Shown: positions 24,306 to 33,544 of the stretch, piece by piece
How positions within the stretch are numbered: the first letter of the stretch is position 1
Layout: the number at the start of each line of letters is the position of its first letter
NCBI GenBank assembly: GCA_946410455.1
Contig: CAMKAJ010000005.1
Coordinates: 30,609-94,608, forward strand
DNA length: 64,000 nucleotides
Reading direction: 5' to 3'
Source of the DNA: an uncultured Bacteroidales bacterium
Lineage (GTDB): Bacteria; Bacteroidota; Bacteroidia; Bacteroidales; UBA932
Program-made: the position numbers and the translations under genes
The notes under the pieces: generated by a model
Told to the model about the DNA's origin: nothing
The model's input: only the letters and a program-made list of their open reading frames with translations
Database searches by the model: none

Positions 24306-26368
24306 AAAGGCTTTTTTTATTACTTACAATTCTTCTTGCAATTCCTGCATACGCGCAGATGCCTGACACTACAGGTATTTACGGTGAACGCAAAGACACT
24401 TTGAGCGCTTCGGTGTTCACAGCTGCAGGCAATGGTAACTTCCTCTCCAAAGGTAAAGACATACGCACGGAAGTGATTACTGCAGCAGGCCTCTGTAAGA
24501 TGGCCTGCTGTAATCTTGCAGAGAGCTTCGAGAACTCAGCAAGCGTAACCGTAGGGTACAGCGATGCCGTGACCGGCGCCCGCCAGATACGGCTCCTGGG
24601 CCAGAGCGGTATTTACGTGCAGATGTTAGACGAGAACCGCCCGGTGATGCGCGGCCTTTCTGCGCCATGGGGCCTCAATTATGTGCCCTCGCAGTGGCTG
24701 GAGAGCATCCAGGTGGCAAAAGGCGTGACTTCGGTGATCAACGGAGTAGAGTCTATGACGGGGCAGATTAACATGGAACACCGTAAGCCCACAGACGAGA
24801 TTCCTCTGTTTGTACAGGCATCCGTGATGAACGATACTAGGAGCGACCTGAACCTGGCAAGCTCTCTCCAACTGGACGAGATGGGGAAGTGGAGTACAGT
24901 GATCCTGGCTCATGCTGACGGCAACTTTATGGATATGGACCATAACGGCGACGGTTTCCTGGACGACCCGCGCGGGGGTATGCTTTCGCTTGCCAACCGT
25001 TGGCTCTACTACGACCCCAGCGGTCTTCAGGTGCGTTTTGGTGTGAGGGGTATTTATGATACCAGAAACGGTGGTCAGGCGGCTTCTGCAGCTGTGAACG
25101 GCACGCGCTGGGAGGCCGGCGTAGGCAACAAGAGCCTGGACGGCTACGTAAAGCTTGGTGTTCCGCTAAACGATGATAACAGCCGCAACTTTGCTGTAGT
25201 TGCCGATTTCTGTTACGACAAGCTCGACTCGCGTTTTGGACGCAGCCCTTATCAGGCCGACCAGAGTTCTGCCTTTGTCAACCTCCTTTACCAGGACCAG
25301 CAGCTTGAGAACCACCATTTTACGCTTGGCCTGTCGGAAACGCTGGACCTATACAACGAAAAGCTTGTCCTTGTCCGCCCCGGGATTCATTCTACCATAA
25401 GTACCGAGGGACCCATTACGCTCAGCGACCTGGGTGCTTTTGCGGAATATACCTATCATTACGAGGATATGCTTTCTGCAATCGCAAGCCTGCGCGGCGA
25501 TTGGTTCTATGGCTACGGGGTACGCTTGTCTCCGCGTCTTACCCTTAAATGGACGCCGGTAGAGCAGCTGGTCTTCCGTGCCAACGGCGGCAGGGGACTG
25601 CGCCATAGCACTCCGCTGATAGACAATATTGGCGTGCTCTCTACGGGCAAGAATATTCCCATTGCCTCTCACGGCCTGCTGCTCATGCACCCTCTGGAGG
25701 ATTCATGGACTTATGGCGGAAACGTGAGTTGGTACCTGCCCTTCGACGAGAGCGGGAAGACCTGCCTGAGCCTTGATTACTTTGGTACGCGCTTTACTGA
25801 GCAGATGTTGGTAGATTATAGCGCCAAGACCATAGATTTCTATCTTTTGAGCAGCCTGCCGGGTGGCTACTCTTACACAAACAACTTCCAGCTGGATTTC
25901 TCTGCGGAGCCGTTCCGGGGTTTTACCATGACCCTGACAGGCCGCTATACAGACGCCAGGCAGACGCTTATATCCCAGAGCAGCGATATCAAACCCATGG
26001 CCAGCCGCTACAAGGCCGTGCTCAATCTCCAGTATGCCACAAATCTGAACAAGTGGATATTCGACTTTACCGCCTCTCTCAACGGGCCGGTGAAGGTCTG
26101 GGACTTTATGGCAGCCGACCCTATGTACAAAGACGGCTACACCCCTGCCTATCCCTTGCTTTATGCCCAGGTAACCAAGCGCTTCAAGGGCTTTGACATT
26201 TATCTAGGGGGCGAGAACCTTACGAATTTTACTCAGCCCAACCCGATTATTGGAGCAGATAACCCTTGGGCTGAAACCTTTGACGCCAGCTGCATCTGGG
26301 GCCCTCTTTTGGGAATCAAGGTGTATGCCGGCGTGCGTGTAACGATTTGGAAAACAGAAAAAATATGA
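24302..26368 (+). CDS. TonB-dependent outer membrane receptor, probably for metal
   Basis: 688 residues with a GTG start that overlaps the yicC stop (GTGA). Signal peptide of about 18 residues ending PAYAQ. No carboxypeptidase-like N-terminal domain. The plug domain (about 50-160) has AGLCKMACCNLAESFEN and GARQIRLLGQSGIYVQML, then a 22-strand barrel ends in RVTIWKTEKI. A CKMACC cluster near the plug is striking. The gene overlaps a small HMA-domain protein, so copper or a related metal is the likely cargo; that is inferred from the pairing. Confidence 0.88.
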   Translation: MKRLFLLLTILLAIPAYAQMPDTTGIYGERKDTLSASVFTAAGNGNFLSKGKDIRTEVITAAGLCKMACCNLAESFENSASVTVGYSDAVTGARQIRLLGQSGIYVQMLDENRPVMRGLSAPWGLNYVPSQWLESIQVAKGVTSVINGVESMTGQINMEHRKPTDEIPLFVQASVMNDTRSDLNLASSLQLDEMGKWSTVILAHADGNFMDMDHNGDGFLDDPRGGMLSLANRWLYYDPSGLQVRFGVRGIYDTRNGGQAASAAVNGTRWEAGVGNKSLDGYVKLGVPLNDDNSRNFAVVADFCYDKLDSRFGRSPYQADQSSAFVNLLYQDQQLENHHFTLGLSETLDLYNEKLVLVRPGIHSTISTEGPITLSDLGAFAEYTYHYEDMLSAIASLRGDWFYGYGVRLSPRLTLKWTPVEQLVFRANGGRGLRHSTPLIDNIGVLSTGKNIPIASHGLLLMHPLEDSWTYGGNVSWYLPFDESGKTCLSLDYFGTRFTEQMLVDYSAKTIDFYLLSSLPGGYSYTNNFQLDFSAEPFRGFTMTLTGRYTDARQTLISQSSDIKPMASRYKAVLNLQYATNLNKWIFDFTASLNGPVKVWDFMAADPMYKDGYTPAYPLLYAQVTKRFKGFDIYLGGENLTNFTQPNPIIGADNPWAETFDASCIWGPLLGIKVYAGVRVTIWKTEKI

Positions 26369-26619
26369 GAAATATCACAATTCTTCTGGCCCTGGTGCAG
26401 GTGGTTTTTGCAACCAGCATCCATTGCGCCAACTGCGGCCGCAAAGTACAAGAGAACATCTCCTTCGAGAAAGGGGTAAAGGATCTTAAGGTGGACGTGC
26501 CCAGCAAGCAGGTTACAGTTACCTTCAATCCTGCCAAGACCGATACGGTCAAGCTCAAGAAGGCGCTTAAGAAGCTGGGCTACGATGCAGTAGTTGTAGA
26601 CTACAAAGACCTCCAGTAG
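26365..26619 (+). CDS. Small exported heavy-metal-associated (HMA) domain protein
   Basis: 84 residues from the ATG at 26365, which overlaps the receptor stop (ATGA). A short hydrophobic N-terminus (ITILLALVQVVFA) looks like a signal or anchor. It is followed by the HMA core with the metal site HCANCGRKV (CxxC) and the ferredoxin-like fold ending LKKALKKLGYDAVVVDY. It should bind Cu+ or Zn2+ in the periplasm, taking metal from or giving it to the TonB receptor. Its last 19 bases overlap the convergent MFS gene. Confidence 0.85.
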   Translation: MRNITILLALVQVVFATSIHCANCGRKVQENISFEKGVKDLKVDVPSKQVTVTFNPAKTDTVKLKKALKKLGYDAVVVDYKDLQ

Positions 26620-27980
26620 TTCTCTATCTCTTCCAGGCTCTTACCTGTTGTCTCTGGGACGAACTTCCACATTATGAACAGGTAAGGCAGGCACATGAAG
26701 GCAAAGAGGAAGAAGGTTCCCGCCGGAGTGAGAGTCTGCAGCATCCAGGGCGTAAGCTGGCCAATGAGGTAGGTTCCTACCCAGAGAGCAAGTCCGGCGA
26801 TGGACATTGCGCGGCCGCGTACGCGGTTGGGATACATCTCGCTGAGCAGAACGAACACCACTGCGCTGATTGAGATTGCGGTGCAGAATACGTAGAGCAG
26901 GAAGAAGGTCAGCAGGAAGTAGGTGCCGAGTCCGAGCTGGCTGCCCCAGGCAAAGTAAACGCCAATACACAGGAGGCACACTATCATTCCTCCGACTCCC
27001 CACCACACAAGCTGTTTGCGCCCTACTTTATCGATGATGAGCAGGGCGATGACGGTGGTGAGCATATTCACTACGCCTACGAGTACAGTGGAGAGCAGGG
27101 AGCCCTCACCGCTGAGACCTGCGTCCTGGAAAATCTTGGGACCGTAGTACAGAACGGCATTCACACCCATAAACTGGCCAAGGATGGCAATGGCTGAACC
27201 TATAAGCACCGCCTTGCGTATTCCGGGCTCGAGCAGGGCTTTCCAGTCTGTCTTGACTTCTCCGGCAAGGGATGCAAAAGTAGCAGCAAGCTGAGAATCA
27301 ACAGCTTCCGGCGTGGTGTATATGCGGCTCAGGACCTTGCGGGCATTGGCCTCGCGCCCCTTGACTACCAGCCAGCGAGGACTCTCCGGAATAAGGAAGA
27401 TTACCGCCAGGAAGAGCAGGTCTGGAATGGTCTCGCAGCCCAGCATGCCACGCCAGTACTCGGCGTTGAACATGCCCGGCTCGTCTGCGCGAGCTCCCTT
27501 GAGTATCAAGAAGTTGACCAGGTATGCCAGCAAGAATCCTACGGTGATTGCGAGCTGGTAAAGCGACACCAGCATGCCGCGTTTCTCGGGAACGGCAACC
27601 TCGGAAATATAAACCGGACTCACAATAGATACCACACCGATTCCAAATCCGCCAATCATGCGGTAAACCACCAGCTGCGAGAAGTCTTTGCAAAGTGCGC
27701 AGCCAATTGCGGAAATGCTGAACATCACTGCAGAGATGAGCATGGTTTTCTTGCGCCCCAGGCTGTCGCTCATCTGGCCGGCAAGAAGCACTCCAATGAT
27801 TGAACCTATTAGTGCGCATCCTACGTACCAGCCCTCCAGGCCTACGGAAAGCCCGAACTGGGCCTTGACTATCTCGGTGGTGCCGGAAATAACGGCTGTG
27901 TCATATCCGAACAGTATTCCTCCTATCGCGGCGACGGCCGAGAGGAATACCACGTATCCCATATTTACTGGTTTATTCAT
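26601..27980 (-). CDS. Sugar porter, major facilitator superfamily (XylE/GLUT-like)
   Basis: 459 residues, twelve membrane segments. Family signatures: GGILFGYDTAVISG in TM1, DSLGRKKTM in loop 2-3, RMIGGFGIGVVS and PVYISEVAVPEKRG after TM4-5, PESPRWLVVKGRE before the central loop, and VPETTGKSLEEIE near the end. It is a proton- or facilitated monosaccharide importer. ATGA overlap puts it second in a minus-strand operon with the DUF4434 protein, divergent from the epimerase and SusC/D genes, so it probably imports the sugar that this locus releases. Confidence 0.93.
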   Translation of the reverse strand: MNKPVNMGYVVFLSAVAAIGGILFGYDTAVISGTTEIVKAQFGLSVGLEGWYVGCALIGSIIGVLLAGQMSDSLGRKKTMLISAVMFSISAIGCALCKDFSQLVVYRMIGGFGIGVVSIVSPVYISEVAVPEKRGMLVSLYQLAITVGFLLAYLVNFLILKGARADEPGMFNAEYWRGMLGCETIPDLLFLAVIFLIPESPRWLVVKGREANARKVLSRIYTTPEAVDSQLAATFASLAGEVKTDWKALLEPGIRKAVLIGSAIAILGQFMGVNAVLYYGPKIFQDAGLSGEGSLLSTVLVGVVNMLTTVIALLIIDKVGRKQLVWWGVGGMIVCLLCIGVYFAWGSQLGLGTYFLLTFFLLYVFCTAISISAVVFVLLSEMYPNRVRGRAMSIAGLALWVGTYLIGQLTPWMLQTLTPAGTFFLFAFMCLPYLFIMWKFVPETTGKSLEEIENYWRSL

Positions 27981-29065
27981 ATCTCAAAGTATTCACGGTA
28001 TCTGTCGTAGAGGTGCCCGGCCTGGGCGTAAGCGCTCTGCGGGCTCATGAAGTGGCTGAACTCGAATGTGATTGCCTTGTCGTATCCGCAGCGCCTGGCA
28101 GCCTCCAGCTTGAGGCGGAGCTTGTCGAATTTGATGGGCAGGAAACGTATTGGCATGTCGCGGTCGAAGCTCTCTGCATTTGTCCAGCACTGCATCCCGT
28201 AGCGGTCTGCCAGCTTCTTGTTTACAGAGAAGAAAGCGTCCAGTTCGTCGTAGTCGATGTGGCCGTCCTGGAAGGCGCAGGCGTCAACATATTCGTGAAT
28301 GCCGTCGAAGATCTCGTTCCACTCGCGCTCGTGCTGCTCAATTCCAACTGCCTGCTCCTTGGTGAGATTGCCGCCGGCTGCATCCACTGCCTTTTTGCCG
28401 TCTATCCAGGGAGAGATGAAGGTGGGGAGTCCGCCGGATACCTCCTTGCACTGGCGCCCCATTACCCTGAAACTCTCGATGGCGCCTCTGGTGGCGCGGG
28501 AAATCTCGCCGGATATGTACCATCCGCCGAAACTCTTGTACTTGCTGCCGTAGCGCTCCCAAATCTCGTCTATCACGAATTTGTTGGCCTCTACCTCATA
28601 AGACATGTCTCCGGTGTCCCAGTATTTCCCGCTGTCGTAAAGGCCCAGCCAGAACTTCATTCCGTATTTCTGCGCAAGGCGGCAGAACATGTCTATCAAA
28701 TCCACTGAAGGCATGTAACAGCCTTTTTTGAGCAGATAGGGCGAGGGGTAAGTGATGAACTTGCGATAGCCGCAGCGTATATCGATCACAGTATCGATTC
28801 CCATGTCTTTCATGTATCGGAAATCTCTGTCCCACTCGCGCTCTCCCCAGTTCTGATGAGGGATATCGTGCGATATTTCGTCCAGGAAGGTGCCCGTGAT
28901 AGGCAGGGCGTTTGACTTGGGGACGATAAGGGTGCTTTCTATTGAAAGATCAGGTTCGATGCCGTATTTGTCGGCACTCTGTGAGGGCCTGCATCCGGTG
29001 GCCAGCAGGGGAGCGGCGGCTGCCGTGGCAAGACCTTTTTTCAAGAAACTACGACGGTTTTCCAT
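27977..29065 (-). CDS. Tat-exported DUF4434 TIM-barrel protein (probable glycosidase)
   Basis: 362 residues from the ATG at 29065, chosen for the N-terminus MENRRSFLKKGLATAAAAPLLATGC, a twin-arginine signal with a lipobox. The mature protein looks like a TIM barrel of the DUF4434 type: GTFLDEISHD at the first strand, FRYMKDMGIDTVIDIR, FWLGLYDSGKYW, FGGWYISGEIS with a candidate catalytic Glu, and FQDG. Members occur in polysaccharide utilization loci and are suspected glycoside hydrolases; activity is not established to my knowledge. Confidence 0.78.
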   Translation of the reverse strand: MENRRSFLKKGLATAAAAPLLATGCRPSQSADKYGIEPDLSIESTLIVPKSNALPITGTFLDEISHDIPHQNWGEREWDRDFRYMKDMGIDTVIDIRCGYRKFITYPSPYLLKKGCYMPSVDLIDMFCRLAQKYGMKFWLGLYDSGKYWDTGDMSYEVEANKFVIDEIWERYGSKYKSFGGWYISGEISRATRGAIESFRVMGRQCKEVSGGLPTFISPWIDGKKAVDAAGGNLTKEQAVGIEQHEREWNEIFDGIHEYVDACAFQDGHIDYDELDAFFSVNKKLADRYGMQCWTNAESFDRDMPIRFLPIKFDKLRLKLEAARRCGYDKAITFEFSHFMSPQSAYAQAGHLYDRYREYFEI

Positions 29066-29086
29066 GATTATGCGGTATTGATAGTG

Positions 29087-29094
29087 CAAAAATA
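29087..29094 (-). promoter_or_regulatory. -7 promoter element of the DUF4434-MFS operon
   Basis: Minus strand TATTTTTG, 21 bases before the ATG at 29065. Together with the plus-strand box at 29126-29133 it makes a divergent control region of 96 bases. Confidence 0.6.
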
Positions 29095-29125
29095 AAGAAT
29101 TATTGGAATTATTCTTCGAAATTCC

Positions 29126-29133
29126 TAAATTTG
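29126..29133 (+). promoter_or_regulatory. -7 promoter element of the epimerase-SusC/D operon
   Basis: TAAATTTG, 28 bases before the ATG at 29162, matching TAnnTTTG. Confidence 0.6.
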
Positions 29134-29161
29134 TAAGACTATACCACAATTTACGAAAACA

Positions 29162-30340
29162 ATGAACCAAAACGATTTTGCTAAGCTCGCACAAAAGTAC
29201 GGTGATGAATTGTACAATAGTGTGTTGCCTTTCTGGCTCGATAAATCTCAAGACAAAGAATTCGGAGGCTATTTTACCTGTTTAAACAGGGATGGAAGCG
29301 TCTTTGATACAGATAAATTCGTATGGCTGCAAGGCCGCGAGGTCTGGATGTTTGCAATGCTCTACAACAAAGTGGCGAAGAACCCGGAGTGGCTCGACTG
29401 CGCCAAACAGGGTGCGGAATTCCTCGAAAAATATGGCCACGATGGCAATTATGATTTCTACTTCTCGCTCACAAGGGAAGGCAAGCCTATCATAGCTCCC
29501 TACAATATTTTCTCTAACACTTTTGCTTGTATGGCCTTCGCTCAACTGGCCGTAGCAACTGGAGAAGAACACTACGCAGACATTGCACGCAAGACTTTCC
29601 AGCGCATTCTGGACCGCCGCACCAATCCCAAGGGCAAATGGAGCAAAGGAGTGCCCGGAACCCGCCCCATGAAAGATTTCGCCCTGCCTATGATTATCTG
29701 CAACATGGCCCTTGAGGTGGAGCCTATCATAGAAGACAAGTCATTGCTGGATAAGACTATAGACGAGGCTCTTCACGAGGTGTTCGATGTGTTCTACCAG
29801 CCCGGTTTGGGTGTGATGGTAGAGAACCTGGCCCCGGACGGCAGCCTGATAGATTGCTTTGAGGGACGCAAGGTGAATCCGGGACACGACCTCGAGGCCC
29901 TATGGTTCATGATGAATCTTGGATTGAGACTCAGCCGTCAGGATATCATAGAAAAGAGCGTAGAAATTGCTCTGCGTGTGATTGATTACGGTTGGGATAA
30001 AGAATTCGGAGGCATCTTCTATTTTATGGACCGCAAGGGTTATCCTACCCAGGAGCTGGAGTGGGACCAGAAGCTTTGGTGGGTGCATATAGAGGCGGCC
30101 ATCTGCATGATCAAGGGCTACCAGCTTACAGGCAATGAGAAGGCCTTGGAGTGGTTCCTCAAGCTCGACGAATATCTCTGGAACAACTTCAAAGATAAGG
30201 AGTTCCCCGAGTGGTACGGCTATCTGAACCGCAGAGGAGAAGTGCTCCTGCCCCTGAAGGGGGGCAAGTGGAAGGGCTGCTTCCATGTGCCGCGCGGACT
30301 GTATCAGATAAGCACCATCCTTAAAGAAATAGCTGAATAA
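29162..30340 (+). CDS. AGE-family epimerase (N-acylglucosamine 2-epimerase / renin-binding-protein-like)
   Basis: 392 residues, full length for the family, an (alpha6/alpha6) barrel. Recognisable blocks: DKEFGGYFTCLNRDG, WLQGREVWMFAMLYN, NPGHDLEALWFM with the catalytic His, WDKEFGGIFYFMDR, LWWVHIEAAI with the second catalytic His region, and KGGKWKGCFHVPRGL, close to the ending of the animal RnBP. The likely reaction is GlcNAc to ManNAc in the cytoplasm; cellobiose 2-epimerase is less likely given the last motif. It is first gene of the SusC/D operon, 16 bases before susC, which points to an N-acetylhexosamine in the target glycan. Confidence 0.88.
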   Translation: MNQNDFAKLAQKYGDELYNSVLPFWLDKSQDKEFGGYFTCLNRDGSVFDTDKFVWLQGREVWMFAMLYNKVAKNPEWLDCAKQGAEFLEKYGHDGNYDFYFSLTREGKPIIAPYNIFSNTFACMAFAQLAVATGEEHYADIARKTFQRILDRRTNPKGKWSKGVPGTRPMKDFALPMIICNMALEVEPIIEDKSLLDKTIDEALHEVFDVFYQPGLGVMVENLAPDGSLIDCFEGRKVNPGHDLEALWFMMNLGLRLSRQDIIEKSVEIALRVIDYGWDKEFGGIFYFMDRKGYPTQELEWDQKLWWVHIEAAICMIKGYQLTGNEKALEWFLKLDEYLWNNFKDKEFPEWYGYLNRRGEVLLPLKGGKWKGCFHVPRGLYQISTILKEIAE

Positions 30341-30356
30341 TAATAACACTAGAATA

Positions 30357-33300
30357 ATGAAACGTTTAATCCGTTTTTCGCTTTTTCTCCTGACGGCCCT
30401 TATGCTGTCCGGAGTTGCCGCGTGGGCACAATCTGCTTTGCGCGGTACCGTGAGCGACAGTTCCGGGGCTCCTGTACCTGGAGCTACGGTTATGGTGAAG
30501 GGTACGTCTAACGGCACACTTACAGCCACAGATGGTAGTTATACCCTCCGTGCACGCAAGGGAGACGTAATCCAGTTCTCATTCCTTGGCTTCGAGGCGC
30601 AGGAGCATACATTCGACGGCTCTTCGCCCATCAATGTAGTGCTAAAAGACGATGCCATGTTCCTCGACGATGTTGTGGTAGTTGGTTACGGTACTGCAAA
30701 GAAAGAAACTATGACTGCAGCAGTTTCTGCCATCAAGGGTGATGAACTGCTCAAGTCTCCTTCTACCAGTGTTTCGCAGGTGCTTGCGGGTAAGCTTACA
30801 GGTATTTCCTCCGTCCAGGAATCTGGTGAGCCCGGCCTGGACCAGGCTTCGCTGCGTATCCGTGGCTCCGTATATGGGGTAGCGTATGTGGTAGATGGTT
30901 TCCCCGTCGATAACATCAATGATATTGACCCTGCTGATATTGAGAGCGTCTCTGTGCTCAAGGATGGCGCTTCTGCTGCCGTGTACGGCCTTCAGGCTGC
31001 CGGCGGCGTGATTATCATTACCACTCGCAAAGGCGACAAAGGGGACACTCGCATTACGTATAATGCATCGGTTGGTGCAAGTATGAATGCAAACTTCCCC
31101 CGCTTCATGAACGGACCGCAGTTCGCATACTACTACAATGTGGCTCAGATGATGGACCAGCTGGCGAACGGCGAGATTTCTTCTGTCCAAGAGTATGTGC
31201 CATACTTCACGCAGAAGAATATCCAAGCCATGCGCGACGGTGTGGAAGGATGGGCGAATGTAGATTATGTGGATAAGGTTTTCGGCACCGGCTTCAACCA
31301 GAAGCACAATGTCACAGTACAGGGCGGATCGGACAAGGCGCGGTTTTTTACCTCTTTTGGCCTATTAAGCCAGAAGGGTAATATAGACCGCTTCAATTAT
31401 CGTCGCTATAACGTGCGAGCCAATATCGAGGGCGACCTTTCCAAGCAGCTAAGTTACAAGGTTGGTCTGTCCGGCGTGATAGGGGACCGCTCTACGCCGG
31501 CATTCCTCTCTGGAGGTACCGACGGCGGCTATACCGAGGTAGGCTGGTTCTCCATTGCCCGTCAGGTGGTGCAGATGCATCCTTATCTGCCCGAAACATA
31601 CGACGGCTACTATACCGGCGCGGTGCAGGATAACCAGAGTTTTCTTGTGAGCCCTCTGGCGGCAATCTATCAGTCCGGCTACAAGAAGACCCGCAGCGCA
31701 CAGGGCAGTGCCAATGCCTCCCTGGTCTGGAATATTCCCTTCGTGCCAGGGCTTTCGCTCAAGGCTTCCGGATCTTACGACTTTTCAGTGAGCTACAACA
31801 AAAACCTCAGCACCCCTTATACCATGATGCAGAGGGTCAGGACTGCTGACGGATGGATATGGCAGCAGCGCACAGACAATCCTCATATAAGCGAGAACGT
31901 CAACAACCTCGGTGAGGGCGCTGTGTTCTCGAGGCAGATAGTGGGGCAGGGAGGACTGAATTACGTACAGACCTTCGGCGTCAACCACCTCGACTTGATG
32001 GCGCTTGCCGAGTATCGCGATTACACCGGCAACGGTCTGGCTGCTTATGCCATGGCACTGCCCTTCGATTCTCTGCCTGAACTCTCAAACGGCGTGGCCA
32101 CTAACAGTCCTGTAAGCGGCTGGAGCGGCGCCTCGCGCAGCCTGGGCTTTGTCTTCCGTGCCAGATATGACTATGATGAGAAATATCTTGCAGAAATCAC
32201 CGGACGCTATGACGGTTCTTACAAATTTGCCGGCATGAGCAAGACTCGCTGGGGTTTCTTCCCCTCGGCTTCCGTTGGCTGGAGACTGTCTAAAGAAGAT
32301 TTCCTCAAAGATGTAAGCTGGCTGGACGACCTTAAGATTCGCGCGAGCGTGGGCCTTCTGGGTAATGACAGCGTAAGTGAATACGCATTCCTAAGCACTT
32401 ACGTACAGGGAAGCAACATTGCTCTGGGCCAGAAAGGTGGAGCAACGCTCATAGTGCCTGCTTACTATACCGCCGGAGTGCCGAATACAGAACTCACATG
32501 GGAAAAGACCCGCAGCTGGAACGTCGGCGTAGATTACTCTTTGTGGAACGGTTTGCTGGGTATGGAAATCGATGCCTTCTACAATTATACTTACGATATG
32601 CTAACATATCAATCCACCGGCTTCCCTTCATCCATGGGAGGATATTATCCCACCTGGGTGAACAAGAATGCTCTGGATGCCAGGGGTATTGATATCATGA
32701 TACGCCACCGAAACCGCGTAACTCTGGGCGGCGAGCCGCTGTTCTACGAAGTCACGGGAAGCCTTACCCGCAGCAAGACCCGCTGGCTGGTGTACAACGA
32801 TGATCCCAATATCGTTGAATGGCGCAAGATGGTAGGCACAACTGTCGGCAGCATCTTGTGCTGGCAGTCTGACGGACTCTTCATGAGCGAAGACGAGATA
32901 GACCGCGCATCATGGTACGGAACGCGTCCTAATGTGGGCGATATCAGGTACGTAGATTTGAACGGAGACGGCAAGATTGACGAGGACGACAAGGGCTACT
33001 TCGGCCGTTCCAACCGCCCCGAGCTTACCTTCGGCCTCAATCTCAACGTGTCGTGGAAGGGCTTCGACCTGAATGCCCAGTTTACCGGCGGCGCTCTCTT
33101 TGACGTGTCGCTTACCGGAACATATTACAACGATAACGACGACAACACCATCTGGACGCAGACGTTCAAAGAAGGAGGAAATTCTCCTTTGTTCCTTGTC
33201 CAGAATGCTTACAGCGCCTTTAACACCCAGGGAACCTTCCCCCGTCTCACTCTTGCCAAGACCAGCCACGGAGGCGATAATGGCCTGAGTTCCACTTTCT

Positions 33301-33533
33301 GGATCCGCGACGGCAAGTATGTGCGTCTGAAGACTGCCCAGCTCGGATATACCTTCCCTAAGAAGTGGACGTCCGGTATTGGCGTACAGGCTTTCAGACT
33401 CTTTGTGGAAGGTCAGAACCTCTTTACTATAGACGGCCTGCCGGAGGGTATCGATCCTGAATCGCCGGGAGTCAACAACGGTTATTATCCTCAGCAGCGC
33501 CTGCTGATGGGAGGTCTTACACTCACATTCTAA
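30357..33533 (+). CDS. SusC/RagA-family TonB-linked outer membrane transporter
   Basis: 1058 residues. Signal peptide to about residue 24 (AAWAQ), carboxypeptidase-like regulatory domain (about 25-100, with GTVSDSSGAPVPGATVMVKGT), the DDVVVVGYG TonB-box region at about 103-111, plug domain with SLRIRGS and AAVYGLQAAGGVIIITTRKG, then the barrel ending in GGLTLTF. It pulls oligosaccharides through the outer membrane with the SusD lid. Directly followed by susD. Confidence 0.96.
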   Translation: MKRLIRFSLFLLTALMLSGVAAWAQSALRGTVSDSSGAPVPGATVMVKGTSNGTLTATDGSYTLRARKGDVIQFSFLGFEAQEHTFDGSSPINVVLKDDAMFLDDVVVVGYGTAKKETMTAAVSAIKGDELLKSPSTSVSQVLAGKLTGISSVQESGEPGLDQASLRIRGSVYGVAYVVDGFPVDNINDIDPADIESVSVLKDGASAAVYGLQAAGGVIIITTRKGDKGDTRITYNASVGASMNANFPRFMNGPQFAYYYNVAQMMDQLANGEISSVQEYVPYFTQKNIQAMRDGVEGWANVDYVDKVFGTGFNQKHNVTVQGGSDKARFFTSFGLLSQKGNIDRFNYRRYNVRANIEGDLSKQLSYKVGLSGVIGDRSTPAFLSGGTDGGYTEVGWFSIARQVVQMHPYLPETYDGYYTGAVQDNQSFLVSPLAAIYQSGYKKTRSAQGSANASLVWNIPFVPGLSLKASGSYDFSVSYNKNLSTPYTMMQRVRTADGWIWQQRTDNPHISENVNNLGEGAVFSRQIVGQGGLNYVQTFGVNHLDLMALAEYRDYTGNGLAAYAMALPFDSLPELSNGVATNSPVSGWSGASRSLGFVFRARYDYDEKYLAEITGRYDGSYKFAGMSKTRWGFFPSASVGWRLSKEDFLKDVSWLDDLKIRASVGLLGNDSVSEYAFLSTYVQGSNIALGQKGGATLIVPAYYTAGVPNTELTWEKTRSWNVGVDYSLWNGLLGMEIDAFYNYTYDMLTYQSTGFPSSMGGYYPTWVNKNALDARGIDIMIRHRNRVTLGGEPLFYEVTGSLTRSKTRWLVYNDDPNIVEWRKMVGTTVGSILCWQSDGLFMSEDEIDRASWYGTRPNVGDIRYVDLNGDGKIDEDDKGYFGRSNRPELTFGLNLNVSWKGFDLNAQFTGGALFDVSLTGTYYNDNDDNTIWTQTFKEGGNSPLFLVQNAYSAFNTQGTFPRLTLAKTSHGGDNGLSSTFWIRDGKYVRLKTAQLGYTFPKKWTSGIGVQAFRLFVEGQNLFTIDGLPEGIDPESPGVNNGYYPQQRLLMGGLTLTF

Positions 33534-33544
33534 CAGTTAGCGTT

